Source of the DNA: Rhizobium sp. FKL33
Lineage (GTDB): Bacteria; Pseudomonadota; Alphaproteobacteria; Rhizobiales; Rhizobiaceae
DNA: 64,000 bases
Assembly: GCF_005222915.1 (NCBI RefSeq)
Contig: NZ_STFX01000031.1
Location: 186,001-250,000, forward strand
Direction: 5' to 3'
Below are positions 27,968 to 37,326 of this stretch, in pieces; within the stretch, counting starts at the first letter, position 1; each line of letters opens with the position of its first letter. Both the position numbers and the translations under genes were made by a program. The notes under the pieces were generated by a model. It worked only from the letters and a program-made list of their open reading frames with translations, ran no database searches and had not been told where the DNA came from.

Positions 27968-28948
27968 TCATTCCTGATGTATATCGAGGCGACCAGGGTC
28001 GGAGCGGATGTGATCGATCTCGTCGATCGTCCGCATCACCGTGAACCGCGCCGTCAGCGTGGTCAGCGCGGCGATCACCAGCATGGTCAGGAAGATGCCG
28101 ACATAACCGGTCCAGTCGATGGTGAAGGCGCCGAACAGCGCCGTCGCCTGATCGCTTTCGGGTGTGGCGATGCTGCTCGACTGCCACCAGCCGGCGGCGG
28201 CGAAGGAGCCGGCCGCGAGAAAGGCGCCCGCGAGCGAGCCTTTCAGGGAAATCAGCAGGAAATGCTTCTGGAATTCCTGCGCCACGAAACTCGATTCGGC
28301 CCCGACGAAATGCAGGACCTCCACGATGTGCCGGTTGCCGGCGAGCGCGCCGCGGGTGGCGAAGATGACCGTCAGCACCATGGCGAAGAAGACGAGGCCC
28401 AGCACCGCCGAGCCAATGACTACAGTCGTGCGCGCCATCGACACCAGTCGGTCGACCCAGGTGCGATGGTCGTCGAGATAGGCCTGCGGGATCTTCTTCT
28501 GCAGCGCCTCGCGCATGGCGGCGAAATCTGGCGGGTTCCGTTCGTCGATGGTGATCACCACCAGCCGCGGCACCGGCAGTTCGTCGATGTCGAGGCCCGC
28601 ACCCAGCCAGGGTTCGAGCAGCCGCGACGTGGCGGCCTTGTCGAGCACCGTGCCGGTCTTGGTGCCGATAAAGGACAGAGCGAGATCGCGCGCCTCCTCA
28701 AGCGCCTTCTCCATGTCGAGCGAATCATCCGGCTTGATCTGGATGGTGATCTCGCGGGAAATCTGGCTCGCCCAGGAATCGGCGGTGGCGCGGATCATGC
28801 CCACGGCGCCGATGGTCAGGCAGGCCAGGAAGGACATGATGACGATGACCGCCAGTAGCGCCTTGCTCTGGACGCTGCGTTGCGGAACGATCGCCGCCGT
28901 CGGGCGAAGGGCGATCTCGCGGCGGGGCTTCTGTGCGGCGTCATTCAT
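27968..28948 (-). CDS. ftsX: Cell division protein FtsX
   Basis: FtsX is the permease-like half of the FtsEX complex that activates peptidoglycan hydrolases at the septum. The 326-residue protein has four membrane helices: one after a basic N-terminus (ALLAVIVIMSFLACLTIGAV, about 30-49), a periplasmic domain (about 55-165), then three more helices. AGNRHIVEVLHFVGAESSFVAQEFQKHF is the coupling segment. Its ATG overlaps the ftsE stop by 8 bases, implying coupled translation. Confidence 0.93.
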   Translation of the reverse strand: MNDAAQKPRREIALRPTAAIVPQRSVQSKALLAVIVIMSFLACLTIGAVGMIRATADSWASQISREITIQIKPDDSLDMEKALEEARDLALSFIGTKTGTVLDKAATSRLLEPWLGAGLDIDELPVPRLVVITIDERNPPDFAAMREALQKKIPQAYLDDHRTWVDRLVSMARTTVVIGSAVLGLVFFAMVLTVIFATRGALAGNRHIVEVLHFVGAESSFVAQEFQKHFLLISLKGSLAGAFLAAGSFAAAGWWQSSSIATPESDQATALFGAFTIDWTGYVGIFLTMLVIAALTTLTARFTVMRTIDEIDHIRSDPGRLDIHQE

Positions 28949-29660
28949 AGAGATCGAGCCGCCCGGAGGTGAGAATCATGCGGCGCGCCTCGATCTGGTC
29001 CATCAGCGCGAGGTCATGGGTGGCGATGACCACGGCGGTGCCGATGCGGTTGAGCTCCATGAAAAGCTTGAGAATTCGCTTGGCCATCGGCGGATCGACA
29101 TTGCCGGTGGGCTCGTCGGCGAGCAGCAGCTCCGGCTGGTCGATGAGCGCACGGGCGATCGCCGCGCGCTGCTTTTCTCCACCCGAGAGCACAGGCGGCA
29201 GGACATTGATGCGGTCGCCCAGTCCCACCCATTTCAAAAGTTCCACGACATCGGAACGGTAGCTCGCTTCGTCCTTGCCGCGCACGCGCAAGGGGAGCGC
29301 CACATTCTCATAGGTGGTGAGATGATCGAGCAGGCGGAAATCCTGAAAGACGATGCCGATGCGTCGGCGCAGAAGCGGCAATTCGCTCTGCGGAATGGTC
29401 GAGGCTTCGCGGCCGAAGACGCGGATCAGCCCCCGCGTGGGCCTGAGCGACATGAACAACAGGCGAAGCAGGCTGGTCTTGCCGGCGCCGGATGGTCCTG
29501 TGAGGAACTGAAACGAGCGTTTGGGAATATCGAAGGTGAGATCCTTGAGGATCTCCGGCCCCATACCATAGCGCAGGCCAACATTTTCGAAATGAATCAA
29601 CGTTTTGTCCAGTTGGTCCGAGGAGAAGGGCTCGCGCGCCGTTAGCGAAGCATTAACCAT
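28941..29660 (-). CDS. ftsE: Cell division ATP-binding protein FtsE
   Basis: FtsE is the ABC ATPase that drives FtsX at the division site. Walker A is GPSGAGKTS, the Q-loop VFQDFRLL, the signature LSGGEKQR, Walker B LLLADEP and the H-loop ATHD. The ATG at 29660 gives 239 residues, but the family normally begins at MIHFENVGLRYG; an in-frame TTG at 29600 would start exactly there (219 residues). The ATG start would leave only 15 bases to the divergent gene, which favours the TTG start. I report the longer form because TTG has no clear ribosome site. Confidence 0.92.
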   Translation of the reverse strand: MVNASLTAREPFSSDQLDKTLIHFENVGLRYGMGPEILKDLTFDIPKRSFQFLTGPSGAGKTSLLRLLFMSLRPTRGLIRVFGREASTIPQSELPLLRRRIGIVFQDFRLLDHLTTYENVALPLRVRGKDEASYRSDVVELLKWVGLGDRINVLPPVLSGGEKQRAAIARALIDQPELLLADEPTGNVDPPMAKRILKLFMELNRIGTAVVIATHDLALMDQIEARRMILTSGRLDLYE

Positions 29661-29675
29661 ACCAGTTTACTTCTC

Positions 29676-30392
29676 ATGAAGGTGAAGTTCAATGCCGGCG
29701 ACGCGTCGGCTGGCAAACCGATGGGGAAGGCCATGCAGGCGAACAACAACAAGGCCTGGCGAACCGTGGCGGATATCGACGTGCTGCCGCCCGACCGCGC
29801 GTCGAAGTCCCGGGCAGCCTCGACCCCGCGGCGTCTCGATGTCGAGGATGCGGTGTTCGAAGTGCTTGCCGGTCCCGGTCGGACGCGCAGCAACGACAAC
29901 CGGCCGAAATATTCCGGGACTTCGCAGTTCTCCCCTGCAGCCTCCGTCCTGGCCGCCATGTTCCGCATGGGCGGGGCGCTGTCGGCCTCCCTGGAGAGCT
30001 GGCTGCTGCGGCTCTCCCCCCAGGCTTTCACCTGCCTTCTGTCCGCGGCGGTGGTTGCGATCTTCGGCATGTTCGGCGGCTTCGGCGCCCTGAGCGGCCA
30101 GACGGCAGATTTGCGCGCCGGCCCCTATCTCGTCTCCAATCTCAGGATTTCCACCCGCGATCTCGACGGCATGCGGGTCGCCGAAGTCGAAGGCGAACTC
30201 GTCAATGACGGGGCCGCCGTGCTGGTAACCCCTGTGCTGGAACTGGTCGGCGGCCCCAACCGCACCCGTCTCGGCAAGATCTCCATCGACGCCGACCGCA
30301 TCGCGCCGTCGATCCGGTTTCCGTTTTCAGGACGGTTCCAGATCGCAGGTTCGAAAGCCGAGGATCTTACGATTCTGATCGCCTTGCGTTGA
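29676..30392 (+). CDS. Conserved hypothetical membrane protein between ftsE and hpt
   Basis: The 238-residue protein has a long polar N-terminal half (about 1-120), one membrane helix (about 118-140, AFTCLLSAAVVAIFGMFGGFGAL) and a C-terminal beta-rich domain (YLVSNLRISTRDLDGMRVAEVEGELVNDGAA...). The C-terminal domain resembles the DUF3426/FxLYD type that follows zinc-ribbon segments in other proteobacteria, but no zinc ribbon is visible here. A second start at ATG 29733 with GGGGAAGG upstream is quite possible. The function is unknown; similar proteins lie between ftsE and hpt in rhizobia. Confidence 0.75.
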   Translation: MKVKFNAGDASAGKPMGKAMQANNNKAWRTVADIDVLPPDRASKSRAASTPRRLDVEDAVFEVLAGPGRTRSNDNRPKYSGTSQFSPAASVLAAMFRMGGALSASLESWLLRLSPQAFTCLLSAAVVAIFGMFGGFGALSGQTADLRAGPYLVSNLRISTRDLDGMRVAEVEGELVNDGAAVLVTPVLELVGGPNRTRLGKISIDADRIAPSIRFPFSGRFQIAGSKAEDLTILIALR

Positions 30393-30449
30393 ACCGCGAT
30401 GCAGGGTCGTGGTAACGGACCCTATTGGAACCACAATCGGAGCATCACC

Positions 30450-30992
30450 ATGCATGTCATTCGCGGCAAGACGATCGAGCCGCTCTTCACCGCGGAAATG
30501 ATTGCCGAGCGCAACACGGCGCTCGCACAGCAAATCGCCGCCGGTCCCACCAAGGATCTGCTGGTGATTTCGGTGCTCAAGGGCTCCTTCATTTTCGCCG
30601 CCGATCTGATCCGCGCGCTGCACACCGCCGGCCTTGCGCCGGAAGTGGAGTTCATCACGTTGTCGAGCTACGGCGCCGGCACCGTCTCGCAGGGCGTCCG
30701 CATCATCAAGGACATCGACAGCGACGTGAAGGATCGGGATATCCTGCTGATCGACGACATCCTCGAATCCGGCCGCACGCTGACCTTCGCCAAGGAACTG
30801 ATGTATGAGCGCGGCGCCCGCACCGTGACCATCGCCGTACTGCTCGACAAGCACGACAAGCGCCAGACCTCGCTGGAAGCCGATTATGTCGGCTTTTCCT
30901 GCCCGGATCATTTCGTCGTCGGCTATGGCATGGATGTCGCCTACGCCTTCCGCGAACTGCCCTTCGTCGGCGTCGTCACCGGCGAAGCCTGA
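30450..30992 (+). CDS. hpt: Hypoxanthine phosphoribosyltransferase
   Basis: Hpt salvages hypoxanthine (and guanine) to nucleotides with PRPP. The 180-residue length is standard. The PRPP-binding loop is DILLIDDILESGRTLTFA (about 100-117), the flexible loop YGAGTVSQG contains the catalytic region, and KGSFIFAADL and YVGFSCPDHFVVGYGMD are typical. The ATG at 30450 has GGAG nine bases upstream; a start 51 bases earlier lacks one. Confidence 0.95.
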   Translation: MHVIRGKTIEPLFTAEMIAERNTALAQQIAAGPTKDLLVISVLKGSFIFAADLIRALHTAGLAPEVEFITLSSYGAGTVSQGVRIIKDIDSDVKDRDILLIDDILESGRTLTFAKELMYERGARTVTIAVLLDKHDKRQTSLEADYVGFSCPDHFVVGYGMDVAYAFRELPFVGVVTGEA

Positions 30993-31089
30993 CATTGTCT
31001 GCCTAAAGGCGGCCGGTCGCGGCGTAAACCTTTGGGCAAGCATAAGCGGCATTAGCCGGCGGGCTCCCGTCCGCGTTTACCTTTCCCAA

Positions 31090-31129
31090 AGGGCCGGTGG
31101 TGTTCACTGGCCCTCGCGTTAAAACGAGG
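31090..31129 (+). promoter_or_regulatory. Two mutually exclusive hairpins in the cpdR-like leader
   Basis: Hairpin A is a 10-bp stem (31090-31099 with 31105-31114, one G-U pair) with loop GTGTT. Hairpin B (CCTCG 31112-31116 with CGAGG 31125-31129) would cover the ribosome binding site GAGG of the downstream gene. They share bases 31112-31114, so both cannot form at once. No U-tract follows A, so it is not a normal terminator. A regulatory role is inference. Confidence 0.4.
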
Positions 31130-31137
31130 TAAACATC

Positions 31138-31509
31138 ATGGCTCGCATTCTCATTACCGAAGACGAAGATTCACTCCGCCGTTTCGTGGCGCGAGCGCTT
31201 CGCCTCGACGGTCACGAGACTGTCGAGGCGGCCGACGGCGCCGAAGGGCTGGAAGCCCTGGGCGAGGGGTCTTTCGACCTGCTTCTGTCGGATATCCGCA
31301 TGCCGGTGATGGATGGCATCGAGCTCGCCCACAAGGCGTCGGCCAATCATCCCGATCTCAAGATCCTGCTGATGACCGGTTACGCCGAGCAGCGCGAACG
31401 CGCCGACGACCTCATGGAAAAGATCGTCGACGTCGTCTCCAAGCCTTTTTCGCTGCCGGATATCCGCACGGCCGTCGCCCGCGCTCTGACCACGCAGAAG
31501 GCGGCCTGA
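31138..31509 (+). CDS. cpdR: CpdR-type single-domain response regulator
   Basis: The 123-residue protein is a bare receiver domain with no output domain. The acidic pocket is E8/D9 (ITEDEDS), the phosphorylated Asp is D52 (LLLSDIRMPVMDGIEL), Thr is in ILLMTGYAEQRERADD and Lys in VVSKPFSLPDI. The RERA insert and KPFSL end match rhizobial CpdR proteins, which when unphosphorylated direct ClpXP to cell-cycle substrates and when phosphorylated by the CckA-ChpT relay do not. A good ribosome site (GAGGT) lies 8 bases upstream. It is convergent with the TIGR02302 gene; no kinase is adjacent. Confidence 0.85.
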   Translation: MARILITEDEDSLRRFVARALRLDGHETVEAADGAEGLEALGEGSFDLLLSDIRMPVMDGIELAHKASANHPDLKILLMTGYAEQRERADDLMEKIVDVVSKPFSLPDIRTAVARALTTQKAA

Positions 31510-31570
31510 AGACGCACGCCGAACGCCTTTTGCACAGGCTGGCGCGTTTTTCCTCTTCGCAAAGCCGCTC

Positions 31571-34204
31571 TCACTTGAGATCGAGCAGTCGCTCCAGATA
31601 ATCGCGCTCGATGATGCTCGCGGGGCCCTCTCCGAGCCGCTTTCGGATTTCTTCGAGGATCTCACGCGCCCGCTGGATGTCGATCTGGTCGGGCACCTTG
31701 ACCTGTTCGTCCATGTCGCTGCCCATCTGGCCTGGGCGGCGGCCAAGCGGGTCTGCGCCATCCGCCTGCTGGCCCGGCATGCCCATGCCCTGCCCCTGAC
31801 CTTCCCCGGCTTGACGCAATTGCTGCATCATTTCGCCGGCGCCCTTGCGCAGCGCCTCGAGCGCGCGGCCTTGCGCGTCGGCAGAGCGCTGTCCCTGCGA
31901 CTTGCCGAGCGCATCGGCTGAGTCGCCCATTTCCTTTCCGGCCTCGCCAAAGCCCGGCATCGGTTTCATGCCGAGTTCGGAGAGCTTCTTCTCCATGCCC
32001 TTCAGATCTTTCTGAAGCTCGGACTGACGCTCCCGGAGCGCCTTGAGCGCTTCGCGCAGCTGTTCGGCCGTCATCTTCTCGTCGGGCGATTGTTCCTTGC
32101 CGTTTTCGTCTCCCGCCTGCGGCTGACCGTCTTCGCCGGGCGGGTTCATTTCCTGGAACGGGTCTTCATCGTTGCCGAGACCCTGATCGTCGCGCGGATC
32201 GCCGCGCTGCATGCGGTCGCGCAGCGCCTGTTCCAGCCGATGGGTCTCCTCCATCAGCTTCTGCTGCTTCTGCATCAGCTCGCCCAGCCGATCGATCTGG
32301 TCGCGCATCGGATTGTCGCCCTGCTGACGCTGGTTCTGGGGTCGCGCGGTCTGCAGATTGTTCAGCATGCGCTGCATTTCCGACAGAAGCTTCTGCGCTT
32401 CCTCGCGCGAACCGGAGCGGGCGAGATTTTCCAGCTGGTTCAGCATCTTGTCGATGTCCTGCGCCCGCAGCATCTTTTGCGGCTGGTTGGCCATCTGGTT
32501 GTTTTCGGGATTGCCCATGCGCTTGGCGAGTTCGCTGAGATAATTCTTCATCGCCTCGCGCAATTCCTTCATCAACGCCTCGATCTCCTTGTCGGAGGCG
32601 TTGCGCGACAGCGCTTCCGACAATTTCTGTTGCGCGTCTCTCAGGCGTTTTTCAGCATTGGAGAGATCCCCGTCCTCGATATAGCGGGCGACATCCCAGA
32701 AATAGGCGGCGGTCTCTTCGAGGCCCGGGACTGTCTTGGCGAGTTTCAGCCGGTTCCGGGTCGATTCGAGCATCAGGTAATGCGACAGATTGGGGATCGT
32801 CTCGTCGGCGCGGAATCCGGCGATTTCGGAAAGCTGCAGCGCCCTGGGGACCTTGTTGACGTCGAGCGCGAAGACCTGCCGCTGTTCGGCGATCGAACCC
32901 GCCAGCGCCTGGGTGAAGATGCGCTGCGGCATCAGGATCGTCTTGGTTTCGCTGCGGCTCTCATGTCCTGCGGCGTCGCGGGCGATCAGGGTGATCGCGA
33001 CTTTTTTGCCCGACAGCGGATGTTCGGTCAGGTCGCGGCTCGCTGTCGCCTTCACGCTCTTGGCGTTGCCGGGCACATCGAGCCGGAAAACCGGGAGTTC
33101 GAACAGTGCGATCGCCTTGGGGTCCTGATCGACCGGCTTGATCTCGGCGCGCGCCTCGGTAATCCCGTAATCGTCCTCGGCGGCAAACGAAATCTCCAGC
33201 GCGCCGTTGACGGCGCGGTCCGGCTGCTTGTCGAAGCGGATCTTCGGAGGCGTATCCGCGGTGATCCTGAAGGCAAACCGCGTCGCGCCCAGCGCAAAGG
33301 CGCCGTCGCGCGCCAGCTTGACGGTATAGCTGACGCTTTCGAGGGCGCCCTCTGCCGGCTTGGCCGCATCTTTTGCCGCGGCCGGCTTGTCCGGGGTCAG
33401 AGCCACGCTCTTGTCGGAACCGGCAGGCGTGAAGCTCGCCTGTTCTCCGGCGGCGGGACCGCTGACGCGAACCGTCAGCACCGAAAATTGCGGCGCGACG
33501 ACGGCTTCGTCCGCCTTCGGGGCCGGCGTTTTTGCGCCGCGCTGCGCCGTCAGATAGATCGGCGCCGCGCCCGTATAGGCAGGCGGCGTCAGCCAGGCGT
33601 CGATGCGGCTTGCGGCGGCGATGTCCTCGGGGGAGGAAAAGGTGAAGGCGTCTGAGACCCGGCCGCCGAGATTGGACAGCGAAAAACTCCAGGCGATCAC
33701 CAGACCCAGCACGGCGAGCGCGCGCAGAGCATAGGGATCGCGCCGGGCGATATCGGGGGAGGGGCCGCCGCTGTCGATTGCGCCGATCCTGCGCGCCATG
33801 CGCTCCTGATGGGCCTTCCACAGCGCGAGCGCGAAGGGGTCCGATGTCGCGGGCGCTTCGTCCTGCACACGAATCGCCTGATGGCCGAGGCCGCTCTTCT
33901 GCTCGAGGCGGCTGTCGATTTCATCCGTCGTCGGCCAGCGGAAGCGACCGAGCGAGAGGAGGGAGACGGAAAAACCAAAGGCGAAGATCACCAGCGCGGC
34001 GATCTTGAGGGCGGACGGCATCGGTCGCCAGAGGCCGAACCAGCTCGCGATCAAGAACAGACTGATGACGCCGAGAACGGGCAGCAACGCGATCACGCCG
34101 CGTTCCGCCACGATCACGGAAGTCGCCAGCCTGCGCATCCAGGCGATCCGCCGTCTCAGGCGGCTCATGTCTGGGGGCGGCGCGTGGTTGTCCGTCGCTG
34201 TCAT
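31571..34204 (-). CDS. TIGR02302 family (DUF4175) large membrane-anchored protein
   Basis: The 877-residue protein is of the alphaproteobacterial low-complexity type. Two N-terminal membrane helices lie at about 32-80 and a third at about 160-180. A beta-rich extracytoplasmic region follows (about 190-450, AWLTPPAYTGAAPIYL; FRITADTPPKIRFDKQPDRAVNGALEISF). The C-terminal third is helical and Gln/Met/Glu-rich with coiled-coil character (EALMKELREAMKNYLSELAKR, LRERQSELQKDLKGMEKKL). It ends LPDQIDIQRAREILEEIRKRLGEGPASIIERDYLERLLDL-like, the family's most conserved part. The start at ATG 34204 avoids a 29-residue unlikely extension. The function is unknown; it lies downstream of lysA as in other rhizobia. 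Confidence 0.9.
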   Translation of the reverse strand: MTATDNHAPPPDMSRLRRRIAWMRRLATSVIVAERGVIALLPVLGVISLFLIASWFGLWRPMPSALKIAALVIFAFGFSVSLLSLGRFRWPTTDEIDSRLEQKSGLGHQAIRVQDEAPATSDPFALALWKAHQERMARRIGAIDSGGPSPDIARRDPYALRALAVLGLVIAWSFSLSNLGGRVSDAFTFSSPEDIAAASRIDAWLTPPAYTGAAPIYLTAQRGAKTPAPKADEAVVAPQFSVLTVRVSGPAAGEQASFTPAGSDKSVALTPDKPAAAKDAAKPAEGALESVSYTVKLARDGAFALGATRFAFRITADTPPKIRFDKQPDRAVNGALEISFAAEDDYGITEARAEIKPVDQDPKAIALFELPVFRLDVPGNAKSVKATASRDLTEHPLSGKKVAITLIARDAAGHESRSETKTILMPQRIFTQALAGSIAEQRQVFALDVNKVPRALQLSEIAGFRADETIPNLSHYLMLESTRNRLKLAKTVPGLEETAAYFWDVARYIEDGDLSNAEKRLRDAQQKLSEALSRNASDKEIEALMKELREAMKNYLSELAKRMGNPENNQMANQPQKMLRAQDIDKMLNQLENLARSGSREEAQKLLSEMQRMLNNLQTARPQNQRQQGDNPMRDQIDRLGELMQKQQKLMEETHRLEQALRDRMQRGDPRDDQGLGNDEDPFQEMNPPGEDGQPQAGDENGKEQSPDEKMTAEQLREALKALRERQSELQKDLKGMEKKLSELGMKPMPGFGEAGKEMGDSADALGKSQGQRSADAQGRALEALRKGAGEMMQQLRQAGEGQGQGMGMPGQQADGADPLGRRPGQMGSDMDEQVKVPDQIDIQRAREILEEIRKRLGEGPASIIERDYLERLLDLK

Positions 34205-34320
34205 CCGGAGCCTTTGATGCGTTGTGACCGAAGCAGGAGCATAGCATCCTTTTCGGCAAAGGCGAGGCAAGGCCCGCTTTTGCCAGATCACAAAGACTTT
34301 AGGCGGCGCTTAATAAGGCC

Positions 34321-35592
34321 TCAGCCTTCCAGCCAGTCCGGCAAGCTGTCGGCCCCGATCATGTCGTCATAAGCGGGCCGAGGCCTGATGACATGGAAGG
34401 CGGCGTCCTTGACCAGCACTTCGGGAATGAGCGGGCGCGAATTGTACATGCCGGCCTGCACCGCGCCATAGGCGCCGGCCGAGCCGACAGCGAGGAGGTC
34501 GCCCGGCTTAGGTTCGGCCATTTCGCGATCCAGCGCCAGATAGTCACCGGTCTCGCAAACGGGGCCGACGACATCGGCGCGGATGCGCGGCGCGCTGGCG
34601 GCCGTGATCTCGACCGGCATGATCTCGTGCCAGGCCTCGTAGAGCGTGGGGCGGATCAGGTCGTTCATCGCCGCGTCGACGATGACGAAGGTCTTGTCGC
34701 CACCATCCTTCACATAGATCACTTCGGTGACGAGAATGCCGGCATTGCCGACGATCAGCCGGCCCGGCTCGGTGACGATCTTGCAGCCCAGGCCGCGCAG
34801 CTGGTTCTTGACCACCTTGGAATAGGCTTCGGGATTGGGCGGCGGGTTGTTGTCGAGCTTGTAGGGAATGCCGAGGCCGCCGCCGATATCGACATGCTCG
34901 ATATGATGGCCGTCGGCGCGCAGCGTCTCGACCAGTTCGGCCAGCAACCGGAAGGCGTCGTCGAAGGGCTGGAGATCGGTGATCTGGCTGCCGATATGCA
35001 TGTCGATGCCGGTCACCTCGATGCCGGCAAGCGTCGCAGCATGGGCGTAGACGGCGCGGGCGCGGTCATAGGAGATGCCGAACTTGTTTTCCTTTTTGCC
35101 CGTCGAGATCTTCGAATGGGTCTTGGCGTCGACGTCGGGATTGATGCGGAACGACACCGGCGCGCGCTTGCCCTTGGCGATGGCGCAGGCGTTCAGCGCT
35201 TCGAGTTCCGGCTCGCTTTCGACGTTGAAGCAATAGATGCCGGCGTCCAGGGCGAAATCCATCTCGCGCTTCTTCTTGCCGACGCCCGAAAACATGATGC
35301 GGTCGGCGGGAATGCCGGCGGCGAGCGCGCGGCGCAATTCGCCTTCAGACACCACATCGATGCCGGCGCCCATGCGGCCGATCGTCTTCAGCACCGCCTG
35401 GTTGGAATTGGCCTTCATCGCGTAGCAGACGAGCGAATCCACATCCGCAAAGGCTTCCTTGAACACCCGCACATGGCGCTCGAGGGTGGCGGTGGAATAG
35501 AGATAGAACGGCGTGCCGACGGCGGCGGCGATCTCGGGAACGGAGACATTCTCGGCGTAGAGAACGCCGTCCTTGTAGTCGAAATGGTTCAC
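34321..35592 (-). CDS. lysA: Diaminopimelate decarboxylase
   Basis: LysA makes L-lysine by decarboxylating meso-diaminopimelate with PLP. The 423-residue enzyme has the PLP lysine K60 in CYAMKANSNQAVL, the glycine-rich HVDIGGGLGIPY phosphate-binding motif, EPGRLIVGNAG and the C-terminal CETGDYLA motif that contributes the active-site cysteine of the partner subunit. It lies 14 bases downstream of a small lptM-type lipoprotein gene on the same strand. Confidence 0.97.
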   Translation of the reverse strand: MNHFDYKDGVLYAENVSVPEIAAAVGTPFYLYSTATLERHVRVFKEAFADVDSLVCYAMKANSNQAVLKTIGRMGAGIDVVSEGELRRALAAGIPADRIMFSGVGKKKREMDFALDAGIYCFNVESEPELEALNACAIAKGKRAPVSFRINPDVDAKTHSKISTGKKENKFGISYDRARAVYAHAATLAGIEVTGIDMHIGSQITDLQPFDDAFRLLAELVETLRADGHHIEHVDIGGGLGIPYKLDNNPPPNPEAYSKVVKNQLRGLGCKIVTEPGRLIVGNAGILVTEVIYVKDGGDKTFVIVDAAMNDLIRPTLYEAWHEIMPVEITAASAPRIRADVVGPVCETGDYLALDREMAEPKPGDLLAVGSAGAYGAVQAGMYNSRPLIPEVLVKDAAFHVIRPRPAYDDMIGADSLPDWLEG

Positions 35593-35606
35593 GGCGGAGA
35601 ATCCGA

Positions 35607-35795
35607 TCAGAGCAGGGGGTCGAGGATGAAGGGTCGGTCTTCGATCTTGGCTTTTTCGCCGGGTTTGGGCTTCTGCACAGGCTCGGTCTGACCGGGCGTT
35701 TCGAGATCGCCCTTGCGGCCGCAGCCGGACAGCGCCAGCCCGGCTGAAATCAACAGGGCAATCGAAAGAAAGCGGACTGAAAGGGTCTTCGACAT
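35607..35795 (-). CDS. lptM: LptM-type small lipoprotein
   Basis: The 62-residue protein has a lipoprotein signal peptide (MSKTLSVRFLSIALLISAG) and the lipobox LALSGC followed by GRKGDLETP, the hallmark of the LptM/YifL family that assists assembly of the outer-membrane LPS translocon LptDE. The remainder is short and Pro/Lys-rich. The ATG at 35795 is chosen since it opens the signal peptide; the longer in-frame start adds a polar stretch. Its place between argH and lysA is the classical one. Confidence 0.88.
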   Translation of the reverse strand: MSKTLSVRFLSIALLISAGLALSGCGRKGDLETPGQTEPVQKPKPGEKAKIEDRPFILDPLL

Positions 35796-35891
35796 CGCGG
35801 ATCCTTGAAACTGACTGCCGTCCTGATTAGCGAAAAAACCGGCGGCGCGCATCTCTATAATCGTGATGCGCGCGCACGCTGGCGTGATGGT

Positions 35892-37292
35892 TCAGACCCG
35901 TTCGCGCCAAAGGGCGATCTGGCGGCGCACCTGGTCGGGCGCAGTGCCGCCATAGCTCTTGCGCGCGGCGACCGAGGCTTCGACGGTGACGACCTTGTAG
36001 ACGTCCTCCGTCACGCCGGGATGGATAGCCTGCAATTCATCGAGCGAGAGATCGGATAGATCGCAGGCTTTGCTTTCCGCCAGAGCCACGGCGCGGCCGG
36101 TGACGTGATGGGCTTCGCGGAAAGGCAGGCCGACGGCCCGCACCAGCCAGTCGGCGAGGTCGGTGGCGGTGGAGAAGCCGGCGCCGGCGGCAGCCTTCAT
36201 CTTGGTCACGTTCACCGTCATGTCGGCGACCATGCCGGTCATGGCGGCCAGCGCCAGCTCCAGGCTTTCGGCGGCGTCGAACACCTGTTCCTTGTCTTCC
36301 TGCATGTCCTTGGAATAAGCGAGCGGCAGGCCCTTCATCACCGTGAGAAGCGCGATCAGCGAACCGTTGATGCGGCCGGTCTTGGCCCGCACCAGTTCGG
36401 CGGCGTCGGGGTTCTTCTTTTGCGGCATGATCGAGGAGCCGGTCGAAAAGGCGTCCGACAGCCGGATGAAGCCGAATTGCGGCGTAGTCCATATGACGAT
36501 TTCCTCGGCGAAACGCGACAGATGCGTGGCCGAGATGGCGGCGAGCGACAGGAATTCCAGCGCGAAATCGCGATCCGACACGGTGTCGATCGAATTGCGG
36601 GTCGGTTCCCGGAAGCCAAGCGCTTGCGCCGTCATGTGACGGTCGATCGGGTAGGGCGTTCCAGCCAGCGCGGCGGCGCCCAGCGGAGATTCGTCGAGCC
36701 GGGCGATGGCGTCGCGGACGCGCGAGCGATCGCGGCCGATCATCTCCACATAGGCCATGCAGTGATGGCCGAAGGTGACCGGCTGGGCGGTCTGCAGATG
36801 CGTGAAGCCCGGCATCACGGTGTCGGCATGCGCTTCGGCCTTGTCGAGAAAAGCCTTGATCAGGCCGGTCATCAGCGCTTCGGTCTTGATCAGTTCCGCC
36901 TTGACCCAGAGGCGGAAATCCACCGCCACCTGGTCGTTGCGCGAACGGCCGGTGTGCAGGCGGCCGGCGGCCGGGCCGATCAGTTCGGCCAGCCGCGATT
37001 CCACATTCATGTGGATGTCTTCAAGTTTGCGTGAGAAGACAAATTGTCCGCTTTCAATCTCGCCCTTGATCTGATTAAGCCCGACGATGATCTGGTCGCG
37101 ATCGGCGTCCGTGATGATCTTTTGCGCCGCCAGCATGGTCGCATGGGCAATCGAGCCGGCGATGTCCTGGGCGTAGAGTTTCTTGTCGAAGCCGATCGAG
37201 GCGTTGATTTCCTCCATGATGGACGCCGGGCCCGCCGCGAAACGGCCGCCCCACATCTGGTTGGAGGAAGAATTCGAATTGCTCTCGGACAT
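35892..37292 (-). CDS. argH: Argininosuccinate lyase
   Basis: ArgH splits argininosuccinate into arginine and fumarate, the last step of arginine synthesis. The 466-residue enzyme begins with a Ser/Asn-rich tail before [10 protein letters not shown]. The superfamily signature [12 protein letters not shown] (about 287-298) is intact, as are HMNVESRL and [16 protein letters not shown] with the catalytic His. It is divergent from tlpA, whose start lies 34 bases away; argH, lptM and lysA probably share a transcript. Confidence 0.97.
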   Translation of the reverse strand: MSESNSNSSSNQMWGGRFAAGPASIMEEINASIGFDKKLYAQDIAGSIAHATMLAAQKIITDADRDQIIVGLNQIKGEIESGQFVFSRKLEDIHMNVESRLAELIGPAAGRLHTGRSRNDQVAVDFRLWVKAELIKTEALMTGLIKAFLDKAEAHADTVMPGFTHLQTAQPVTFGHHCMAYVEMIGRDRSRVRDAIARLDESPLGAAALAGTPYPIDRHMTAQALGFREPTRNSIDTVSDRDFALEFLSLAAISATHLSRFAEEIVIWTTPQFGFIRLSDAFSTGSSIMPQKKNPDAAELVRAKTGRINGSLIALLTVMKGLPLAYSKDMQEDKEQVFDAAESLELALAAMTGMVADMTVNVTKMKAAAGAGFSTATDLADWLVRAVGLPFREAHHVTGRAVALAESKACDLSDLSLDELQAIHPGVTEDVYKVVTVEASVAARKSYGGTAPDQVRRQIALWRERV

Positions 37293-37326
37293 GACGCGCC
37301 TTGCCGTTTTTCAAGAGATGGACCCG

